NCBI GenBank assembly: GCA_014218235.1
Contig: CM024755.1
Coordinates: 101,226,948 to 101,290,947 of the forward strand
Source of the DNA: Colocasia esculenta
Lineage: Eukaryota > Streptophyta > Magnoliopsida > Alismatales > Araceae
Length of the DNA: 64,000 nucleotides
Direction: 5' to 3'
Made by a program: the position numbers and the translations under genes. Positions 24,268 through 32,985 of the stretch are shown piece after piece. Numbering within the stretch: position 1 is the first letter of the stretch; each line of letters starts with the position of its first letter. Under the pieces are notes generated by a model. That model was not told the origin of the DNA and searched no databases. It saw only the letters and a program-made list of their open reading frames with translations.

Positions 24268-25200
24268 TGTTGGATCTAGATAGAGCCTTAGATGTCCTAG
24301 AGGGGGATGAATAGGACTTCTTGCAATTTTAATAGTTATCCTAATCTGAAAGAACACTTGACAGAAGTGTTAGTACTAGGCAGAAATAATCACAAACAAT
24401 GCACAAGGAATTTATCCTGGTTTGGACCTCCTTTCAATTAGGAGTCCTACGTCTAATCCCCAAGTGCAACTTGGGATTTTCCACTAACTACCAAGAACCC
24501 TTGGCCTTTTCTACAATGAGAGGTATTGCAACCACTTGCTCCACAGCAAGTCTTCCCTTTACCAAAGGGGCAAACAACCACCTACCACAGTAGGTCTTCC
24601 CTTCTACCAAAGGGGAACTATAGGGAACAAACCCCCTACTGGGTTCTACTCTGAACAAAGTATTGACAGAGTGCTTGCACAAAGAATGAGCAAACACGAG
24701 AGATCAGAAAAGAGATATACAAATAGACTTGAATGTTCAAACTCTTTCTGACTCAAGGGTGGACTGAAGAATAGATCTCAGACTTTCGAATTATCCATAA
24801 AGAAGGCAAGAGAGAGGAGGAAAACTTGAAGTCGACTTCTTGCACAGATTGCTTTTCTTCAAATTGTAAATGTGGCTCTCTTATGTGTATCTCTCTTGTT
24901 GTGGAAGCTCACTTGATTATCTTGTATCTCTGATGATTGTGCTTCTCACGGACTTGTATTGTATGTATGTTTTTGGATCTTCAAACTTCAGCTCCTAATA
25001 TAGCATTCGGAGTCTTTGTTTCCCATTGGAAAATAGTCGTTTCAAAATTTTGAACGTTGTGAGTTGGGAGACAGCTTGAGAGATCCATCATCAGATCTTG
25101 AGTCTCAACAGCTTCCAGGCTATTTGGATAGCTACATGGTTCTATAGACAACTTCAATAAATGTCTGCAAACAACATACCTAAGCAAAGACTTTTCTCTT
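24268..25200 (-). repeat. SIRE2 LTR, part 1
   Basis: It begins (plus strand) TGTTGGATCTAGATAG beside the PBS and includes the GAGGGGGATGAAT block that mirrors the C-run end of other SIRE LTRs. It is interrupted at 25200 by element A; bases 25196-25200 (ctctt) are the TSD. Open frames here (for example 69 aa at 24488-24697) are not genes. Confidence 0.8.
25196..25200. other. TSD of element A, left copy (ctctt)
   Basis: It directly precedes TGTAGCAACCC. The same five bases follow the 3' LTR end GCGTGACA at 45616-45620. A third copy follows the left LTR at 27948-27952. Confidence 0.88.
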
Positions 25201-27947
25201 TGTAGCAACCCGTTATTTTTTTAAATAAAATAAATAAATACTAAAAGTAATTAAAGGAAATGAATTAAATAAAACTCAATAAACATTATAAAATAATAAT
25301 GGGCTTGAATGGAATGAGCTCACACAAAGGCTATTGGGCCAAATTAGGAGAATGGGTTATGAAGCAAGGAGAAATACCTCTAAATTCGTGACCATAATTA
25401 TGGGGAAAATGGGAAAGGGTAATTTAGGGTGAAAACTAATGAAATAAACAATGAAAGGTAAGCCAAAATCGTGACCCACCATAGCTAGCACCTTCTAAAG
25501 ATTGATTCTACTCCAGTTGGGAGGAGAGATCTCCAAAACATGGTAAGAACAAGCTAGAACCACATCCACCCTTCCTAGTTGTAATGGGACATGGAATAAA
25601 CCCTAAACATATAAGAATTTGTCCTAAGACTAAGAGGGAAGGTTCTACATTGTGTTGGGGTCGTGGGAGGCTGTGCTAGGGCACCAGGAGCAGAGGAGAA
25701 CGGCTGGAGAACGGGACTTCTTCCTCAACTGTGCTCTGCTATGACCTGTGCACAACCCGGTCTTAGATCTTCACAAAGGTAGGTATTCTCGAGATGAAGA
25801 GGAACTAAACTCATGCCATCTTGTAGTGCTACATGTCTAGTTTTGTTTGGTTTGCCCAAATTTCATCATGTAACCATTGAGTTATAAGCGTTTTCCCATC
25901 ATCGTGCATGTCTATGTCGAAACTTGTTCATGCTAGTTTGCACGCCTTATGAGACCAACTTGATTCGGTCCAAAGCCATAGATCTCTTCTACTTGATGTC
26001 CCCTACAAGTTTCATGTTCATCACGTTGTCCCATATGCCCTAGTTTGAGAGATATAAGTGTTGCATGATGTTTGCTGCATGGTTCCTGTGTTTTCTACGT
26101 TTTCAGTTTGAAGCTTGAATCGTGACAACGTCAGGCGACGCGATTCAATCGCTGGTATCGCATCGACCTTCGCCGTCGCGATTACCTGAAAGGCGTCAAC
26201 CCATGTCGACACATTTTGGCGTGTCCCGTGCCTCAAACTGTGCGCCGTTGACCTGTCAAAAGACCTCTGAAACGCGACTACTATGATCGTCGTGTTTCAC
26301 TGTGTTTTCCTACCACTGGGGAATCACGCTATTTAAACAATTAGGGTTTCATGAATGTGACAGTCTCCATTGTCGCGTTTCTGCCCGCCTGATAAATGTG
26401 ACCATCATACTCGTCGCAATTTACATGTGTTATTCCAGCACCGATCCTTGTGTTATATAAATGATGATTTAGGCTTGTTAAGCATGTTTTACCCTATGAA
26501 ACTGTGTACTTAACAGTAAACCTTCATGGAATTGCATTTTTATATATGCCACATAATTTCCTTGATTTAAAAGTTAATATGCACGATCATTCAATGTTCT
26601 ATGATTTCATGCACATGCACACACCAAATATACATCCTTGCCATAAAATAATGCAGCAATTACATGAAATAAATTATCTAGTAATTTACTTAAATAATTA
26701 CACATTATTCACCCTTTATAATAATGACATTGTTTCCATTTTCTTACGTGGATTTGGGACACCGATGTCGCCGCTCCACTGTTCTAGAATTTCTCTGGAA
26801 CATCGAGCAACTCATTTTCTCTACACTACTCTCTTGACAAACTGGAACCTCTCTATCAGACATTCCATTCTAGTAGACAAGGGACCTTTTGTTAAGACCT
26901 CCGTAAGACTCCGTACTCTGTGGATTCCCTCATGGAGACTGAGCTGGTTGTACCCTAACACCTATAACACCCCTAAGAATCAATATGATCCAAATGGCTT
27001 TAGAAGTTCTCTCTTATCTTGACTCACGCCGGACCTCTAGACTTGTGCATAACAGGGCCAGTGGAAGGGTAGTGAATTCCACCTGACTGCCAACACCAAT
27101 TGCGTGTGTTGTGCAATTGTTACTATCACCTGTTTAATCGGCTTTTATGTGCAATGACCCATAGTTCTCATCTATACTCTACTCGCTTATCTATTCACAC
27201 TCTCTCTGCTATCTCGTCTATTCATCTAGTACTCTCATCTATTTCTTGGTACTCTCTATTGGCCATTTGACTGAATGTCTAAAGATAAACAATATAACTA
27301 ATGCCTGGCAATATATAAAGGGCCCGGTCAGATCCTGGGAGTGCTATCTATCTCGACTATCTAAATGACAATCAAAGTGCTATACTATACTCGTTGTGCT
27401 ATTATTATACATTGTGCTATTTGTGCTATGGCCATCCTGCCCTATGCTATATTTGGAAACTTGTGCTATCTTGATTCATGCTACCGTGCTATCTCTTACA
27501 TCACTTGACTCTCTCGCTCTATCATATAGTAACTCTGTTTTAATACATTAATCATGTAAAATTTGCCCACACCATGAGATATAAATCGTACTGGGCATTA
27601 TCGCTCACCCTACGTTATTTGTCATTATGTTCTCAGGTGGGGCTGAGGAGAATGAATAAACTCACGAGGATGGGGAGGACCAGGAGTGATCCACGAGTGC
27701 AATGACGTCACCATGTTATCCTAGATGGTCTTAGTTGGTCTTTTATTTCCTTTTTATGTATTAGAGTCAATTGGGCCCTATGTTATCGCTCTGAGTTAGT
27801 TGATGTAATAGACAATAGTGGAATTATCAATAAAAGTTATTTGATTTCGTATTATTAAATTGTCCTATGGTTTGTTGTCTATTCTGCGCTCTATACTCGT
27901 TACTTGCAACTGCCTAACGTTCCAATATTCCGTGTCGGGGCGTGACA
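25201..27947 (+). repeat. Element A LTR1 (5')
   Basis: It starts TGTAGCAACCC and ends GGGGCGTGACA. TATA-like CATATAAG at 25609-25616; donor-like CAAAG|GTAGGT at 25778/25779; acceptor-like TTCTCAG with exon 2 at 27637. A GTCGCG/CGCGAC-rich block covers about 26115-26420. It is 67 bp shorter than LTR2 because of a deletion near 27339 between short repeats containing GTGCTAT. Confidence 0.92.
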
Positions 27948-28180
27948 CTCTTTCTTATGGTTAGACTTGTAAGAAATAAAATAATAACTGAAGGCAAGAG
28001 ACAAGTCGTTTTAAAGAGATATCTATCTGTTCTAGGGAAAAAGTCTGTCCTTAAAGTGACTAGGGTAGGTGAGCAGTCACGGAGGTATGGTCACTTACTT
28101 GGCGTGCAATACACCTGTAAATAACTTTATCTTAAAAATTAGAAACTTGTAGTTTGAAGGACACTTGCAGATATCTTGCA
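27948..28180 (+). repeat. Copy of element A's right flank placed inside LTR1
   Basis: This 233-bp segment, starting with the TSD bases ctctt, closely matches 45616-45849, which is SIRE2 LTR sequence outside element A. The match stops at ATCTTGCA (28180 and 45849). After it gag begins without a PBS or leader. A normal insertion cannot place host flank between a 5' LTR and gag, so it records a later rearrangement. Confidence 0.85.
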
Positions 28181-28914
28181 TCGTAACTTTAGGAACTTGA
28201 ACCCGCCTAAGTTCAGTGGTACAACTGATCCGGATGAGGCTGAGCACTACTGAAGGAGACGGAGAGAATTTTTCCTGTCATGCAATGTGCAGCTGAGGAC
28301 AAGCTGCTACTAGCTACATTCCAACTAGAGAAGGACTCCCGCTCTTGGTGGGAGTCAGTCGAAGCTACCAGGGCGAATGGTCAGTTCAAGAAAGCTTTTA
28401 ACTCCAAGTACTTCTTCGAGCGTGCCTAGGAAAAGAAGGCTGCGGAGTTTGCTGCTCTTAAACATAGGAACTTATTTGTGGCTGAATATGAGGCCCAGTT
28501 TTCAAGACTAGCAAGATATGCCGAGCATCTAGTGAACACCGAAAGAATGAAGGCTAAGCGCTTCCTTAATGGCCTTAAGCCTCAATATATTACTCAACTG
28601 GCCCCTCTCGACATCCGGACATATGCCAAGATGGTGAAGAAAGCTCAACTACTGGAAGATGCTATGGACTTCACGGATCGTACCAAAGGAAAGTTCGTGA
28701 AGAAAGAATTGACAACTGGACTATCATTTGCCAAGCCAACTAACGACAAGAAGTGTCCTTTCAACATCACGGAAGGACCCAGTTAGGAAAGGAAACTCAA
28801 GGTCTTCGTCCCCAATACTCCAGCAAAAAGCAACTGCAAGCACTTGTAATCACGGGGATTGTGCGGCCCCCAATACATGCAAACATATGCTAACTATAGG
28901 AACATGGAAAGGGA
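28181..28914 (+). pseudogene. gag: Element A gag, N-terminal part
   Basis: It reads RNLNPPKFSGTTDPDEAE, then after a one-base loss near 28253 the segment LLLATFQLEKDSRSWWESV, a stop near 28429, and a 102-codon open frame at 28478-28786 with EYEAQFSRLARYAEHLV and LAPLDIRTYAKMVKKAQLLEDA. This is the gypsy capsid domain, close to E1 gag in content and order. The gag leader and true start are missing at 28180. The reading is lost after 28786 and the B insertion begins near 28915, before the zinc knuckles. Confidence 0.85.
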
Positions 28915-30262
28915 TGTGATCGCCACCTAATATAGCTGCCTAATTATAGAATGAAGAGGGCTAGCTTTATCACAAAAGAAGGAGAGAGAATGGGATACAG
29001 ATCTGATATCGCGGCGGGGAACCCCGTCGCGATGGAGCTGATATCGCGACTCCCTGGCAGGACGCATCTCCGTATCGCGTCGCCCTAGTCCGTCGTGTTC
29101 TCTGCAGTGCGGGAGAAATGTGGAAGGATCTTCTTCCTACCCTCCAGCCGGCCAGAGGACAAGAGCTCCTCGTGAGAACTTGCTTGAATGCCTGCCAAAA
29201 CAACAAAACCACAAAGAAAGAACCCTATTAGAACAAGTTAAGTGTGATATCTATTCAACAATAAAAGAGAAAGAAGGAACATGGTGGGAACGAACCTGAG
29301 TGTGTTTTTTAAACCCCTAGGGTGATGGAAAATGTAGGAAAGGGTGGAAATGCGACCTATCTAAAGAAATTGTATAAAATGCATGAAAGAGAAAAGGAGG
29401 GGGAGAGAGGAATAAAGAGCCCCAATGGGGCGACTCCTGGCGTGTAATGGCGTGCTTAGGTGCTTCAAATGCTCCAGAATGAAGTGGAATCGCCCTCCTC
29501 ATGTTCCACGCTTAGTAGATGAGAAATGAACAAGTCTTGAGGTGAAAAATGTGAGGAAAAGAGAGGGAATGGGAGGGCTGCGAGGCTAAGTCCAGACCAA
29601 GGGAAATTTCGGTAGCCCTTCAGGGTAAAAAAATGGGGCTCTCCCGCTCTGAAGGAGGTGGCCTTGCTTATATAGGAAAAGAGAGAGAAAATCTCGTTTT
29701 TAGTGATAATTACCCAAAATGAGAGGATATACTTGACTAATTCTGGATTGGAGAGTCCTAAGGAGGCTCTGAAGGAGACCCTCATCCCCAAAGCTCGCCC
29801 AAGGGGTTGAGAGGTTACTTGGAGATAAGGATAAGGCCATAAGAGGATAAATAGGAGGTGGTTGTGGAGGCCTGCTGTCGCGGCTATAGTCGCGACGTAT
29901 CGTAAGGGCGTGATCTGCATTAACGCAACGGCCTAAGCCGTCGCGATTATGAGGCCACGTGCATGGATATGCATGGGTTGTCGCGACGCACATAGGGGGC
30001 GCGTCCTTGATAACACAACGCTACGATACGTCGCATCCTGGAAAATCGATTTAGTTTAATTAATGGGCCAATAGAATGAAGGATAATGGACATAAAGCTC
30101 ATGGACTCATTTAAAAAGGTAATGGACGGGATTAGATGAAATTAGGCTTCTTAATGGGCTTAAAGCAAGGCTAATAGTGGGCTCAAGGCGAGTGACCAAC
30201 TTGGGGCTCATTAAGATGACAAGAAATGTGGTTCAACTTATAGTCTAGAATCGGGTGTCTAT
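28915..30262 (-). repeat. LTR B, minus strand, inserted in element A gag
   Basis: It begins (plus strand) TGTGATCGCC. The minus strand carries a good TATA box, CTATATAAGC, at 29675-29666, so the LTR is minus-oriented. GTCGCGA/CGCGAC words cluster at 29000-29100 and 29875-30030, as in the other gypsy LTRs of the A/J type. The right end (GGGTGTCTAT) directly abuts LTR C and lacks a clean CA terminus. No TSD pair was found. Open frames inside (151 aa at 29465-29920) show no domain. Confidence 0.55.
29666..29675 (-). promoter_or_regulatory. TATA box of LTR B
   Basis: CTATATAAGC on the minus strand, matching the plant core promoter consensus, in an LTR of that orientation. Confidence 0.5.
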
Positions 30263-30485
30263 TGTTGGGTTGAGTGTGAATATAATTCATTTCTCCTCAC
30301 ATTTTGATGATGACAAGTTGTGATTTTAATGCATAACCATTGGAACATGTAAAATACATCACCTGAAATTACAATATTCAAAAAGCATGTTTCCAAGCAC
30401 ATTTATCATTGATATTCATGATAATATATTTAACTAATGATTTATGTGTTTATTTTCACAGGGACAAATATTTTCTGCAAAGGTA

Positions 30486-30890
30486 GTGTCGACACAACCA
30501 TCCTTGGTGTCGACACAATGGTTTAGAACAAAGGCAGAAATGTGAAGAAAACTCCACCTCAGGTCGACACTAGTCCAAAGCAGGTCGACACTAGAGAGCC
30601 TTCCCAGAAGGCTTGTTGTTCAGATAGCCAAAGCAGATCGACACCAAATGCAGGCAGGTCGACACTAGATGGCTCTCCCAGAAGGCCTATTTTTCAGATG
30701 GCCAAAGCAGGTTGACACGAGATGAGATCAGGTCGACACTAGAGAGCCTTCCCAGAAGGGCTGTTTTGCTATCTGTGACATGAGGTCAACACTGAATCAT
30801 CTCAGGTCGACACTAGAGACCTCTCCCAGGGATTTGTTTTGCCAGTCTGGGAGAGTGTGTCGACACACCTCATGGGCAGGTCGACACACT
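30486..30890 (+). repeat. GTCGACAC array in LTR C U3
   Basis: About ten copies of (A/G)GTCGACAC(T/A), several within a longer repeated unit of about 55-110 bp containing CTAGAGAGCCTTCCCAGAAG. It lies about 120 bp upstream of the TATA box, consistent with a U3 regulatory array. Confidence 0.75.
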
Positions 30891-31005
30891 CCGGAATCTC
30901 TATGACTTAAACTTTCTCCTGGACACATGGCACCCTAGGGAGATGTCAGATCATTCTTGGATCATGTGCCCACGTACCCTAAGGGTATCTTTCGGATACT
31001 TAGGG

Positions 31006-31013
31006 TATAAATA
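31006..31013 (+). promoter_or_regulatory. TATA box of LTR C
   Basis: TATAAATA in the context AGGGTATAAATACCCT, just downstream of the GTCGACAC array. Transcription would start around 31040, which places the hairpin array at 31496-31696 in the RNA. Confidence 0.6.
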
Positions 31014-31495
31014 CCCTCTTATTGGGCACTCATCCCAAGAGAATCTCTTTAGAGCCTCCAAAAACCTGCAAGCGGCGGCAAGAGAGTCTCACCTCCCTGT
31101 TCTTGCTCTCTCCTGTGCTCCCACACGAATTCACACTTCTTCGAGCACAAGACTTGAATATTGATCAGCATGAAGCACTAGGATCAACTTCAAAGGAGCA
31201 GATCAAGTAGAAGCCAGCAATTGTGAAGCTCTCAAGGAAGATCCCAAGATCAAAGTTGCAGAGCATCAGCCAAGGGACTTCAAGTGATCAAGATTCTTCC
31301 AATTCGGCCTCTACAAGGGAGTTTTCTTGAAGAACAAGAATTGTCAACCACGAGTCTAAAGTCTTTCTTGTTTCTTCCTGGCTATTCTAGAAATTGTGCA
31401 TAATCTGTTGCACCTATTTTCTTGAATTGGCCTTAATAGATCAGATCATTGCTAGAGGATCTGCATCTTATTGTTTTTGTTCTAGCAAGTGGTTT

Positions 31496-31696
31496 CTGAG
31501 CCTGCGTGCTCAGTAGTTTGTGAGTCGTCGCACTCACTGTGTGGTTTGAGCCGTCGTGCTCAGTTTGGAGTCATCGCACTCCGGTTGTTGTTTGAGCCGT
31601 CGTGCTCAGTTTGGAGTCGTCGTGCTCCAGGTGTTTCTTGAGTCGTCGTGCTCAAGGGTGTTTGGAGTCGTCGTACTCCTGTGTGAGTTGTACTCA
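31496..31696 (+). repeat. Array of nine mini-hairpins in LTR C leader
   Basis: Units lie at 31496-31513, 31520-31537, 31547-31562, 31567-31582, 31593-31608, 31613-31628, 31637-31656, 31664-31679 and 31684-31696. The first eight have a 6-nt loop, mostly CGTCGT, CGTCGC or CATCGC. Stems are 5-7 bp and change in a compensated way: TGAGC/GCTCA, GTGAGT/ACTCAC, GGAGT/ACTCC, CTTGAG/CTCAAG. The last unit has a 3-nt loop. The array lies downstream of the TATA box and so would be in the element RNA. Confidence 0.7.
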
Positions 31697-32024
31697 AGGT
31701 TTTTGAGTAGTGTGGCCTCACTGTGTGAGGGGTGGACGTAGGAGTCACTGGAGGTGATTTCCGAACCACCTAAAATCCTCTGTGCATTGGTTTGAATTGT
31801 GGTTTGCCTTTGTATCTCGCTAGATGCATGCATAGGGATTTCGTTCACACTACTAATTGATTTGCTCACACACACTAATCACACTTCAGATCAGTAAATT
31901 AATTGGGTGATTTGATCTTTGATTCAAAGTAATTTTAAATTGCCTAATCTTCCGCGTTAATTGGTATTAGATCTATTCAACCCCCCCTTCTAGATCTGAT
32001 CCTTCCACCCATCTGTTCCTAACA

Positions 32025-32744
32025 TACAGCACTGTGACAAGCCAGGTCACACCGCTGATGAATGCTAGAGGAAAGTCGACGCATGTCTGCACTGTGGAAG
32101 CCGCGAGCACTGTATCCCCAAGTGCCTACTACTGAAAGAGAATGAGAGGCACACTAATGTGCCGAAGAAACAGGGAAGACTGCAAGCTCTGCATGATGAA
32201 GGGCCCGCTGAGGAAGGTGGCGTGGTGGAAGGTACACTGCAAGTTTTCTCCCTATCAGCATTTGTTTTATTTGATACTGGCGCAACCCATTTTATATCTC
32301 AAAACTTTGTTGATACTCTAAATGTTAAACCAATATCTATGGGGTGTGAATTCTCTATCACAACACCATTGGGAGAGAAGGAGAAATTGAACAAATACTT
32401 TCCATCTGCCGATGTAATGATCGGAGAACATAACCTAAAAGCTGACCTGGTTTGTATGCCCATGGAAGGCTATGACGTGATTTTGGAAGCCGACTGGTTG
32501 TCCACTTATGGGGCAAGTGTCGACTGTAAGAAAGGGAAAGTTACATTTACTGAGATCCCGAAGTTGTCATTCACTAAAATTAGACATAAGAGACAGATGT
32601 CTCTAGTCTCTGCCATAAAGGCCCACAACATGATAAGGAAAGGTTGCTTCGCTTTCCTTGTGGTCGTGATAGTTGAAAAGAAGGGGTCTAAAATAGAAGA
32701 CATACACATAGTCTAGGATTACCCAGATGTGTTCCCCGAAGATC
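32025..32744 (+). pseudogene. Element A gag zinc knuckles and protease
   Basis: It opens inside a CCHC knuckle (HCDKPGHTADEC), has an in-frame TAG where a Trp is usual, then the second knuckle CLHCGSREHCIPKC. From 32159 a 185-codon open frame carries the aspartic protease: active site FVLFDTGATHFIS (about 32262-32300), then VILEADWLSTYGASVDC. After a TAG (32714-32716) the frame runs into DYPDVFPED, the usual lead-in to gypsy RT, and is cut by D at 32745. The first cysteine pair of knuckle 1 is lost at the C junction. Confidence 0.88.
32740..32744. other. TSD of D, left copy (agatc)
   Basis: It is repeated at 39895-39899 directly after the right LTR. Joining the two sides at one copy restores the reading from protease into RT. 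Confidence 0.82.
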
Positions 32745-32790
32745 TGAATTTTGTGCATATTATAAGTATTTACTTACTTATGTGTATATG

Positions 32791-32811
32791 TATATATATA
32801 TATATATATAA
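32791..32811 (+). repeat. (TA)n microsatellite in D LTR1
   Basis: About ten TA units. The matching site in LTR2 (37072-37080) has only about four, so it changed after insertion. Confidence 0.85.
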
Positions 32812-32957
32812 ATATGTTATTCCTGTGCATATAATATATTTATTTAAATGTGCATATAGTATTTAGTTAATGTTGTACATATTGCATGTATTTATACTGT
32901 GTATTCATGTTGTGTATGCAAGTCTTTGGATATTTTGATTTTTTGGCCGAAATTCTG

Positions 32958-32985
32958 CTTAACGTCAACATCCATTGACGTTAAG
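32958..32985. repeat. Inverted repeat with TGACG motifs in D LTR1 U3
   Basis: Arms CTTAACGTCAA and TTGACGTTAAG (11 bp, perfect) around a 6-nt loop. TGACG is the core of plant as-1/TGA bZIP sites. LTR2 has the same arms at 37230-37257. Further TGACGTCA-type words follow at 33035-33060. Confidence 0.65.

Larger units (their letters stand above)
30263..32024 (+). repeat. LTR C: SIRE-like solo LTR
   Basis: It starts TGTTGGG and ends CCTAACA (imperfect inverted termini). The opening TTTTGATGATGACAA, a GTCGACAC-rich U3, TATAAATA at 31006-31013, and a C-run followed by TTCTAGATCTGAT near the end are all SIRE-like, but the LTR differs from those of SIRE1 and SIRE2. No internal region adjoins. The flanking five bases differ (tctat and tacag), so it is either a solo LTR with a deleted edge or part of a rearranged insertion with B. 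Confidence 0.75.

Noticed and set aside
26504..27022. 172-residue open frame, partly repeated at 44030-44410
   Set aside because: It is duplicated only because both are LTRs of element A; the copy has stops and shifts, and composition is that of AT-rich LTR DNA.
29465..29993. Two open frames (151 and 97 residues) on the minus strand of LTR B
   Set aside because: They overlap the LTR TATA box, lack domains and lie in different frames of the same DNA.
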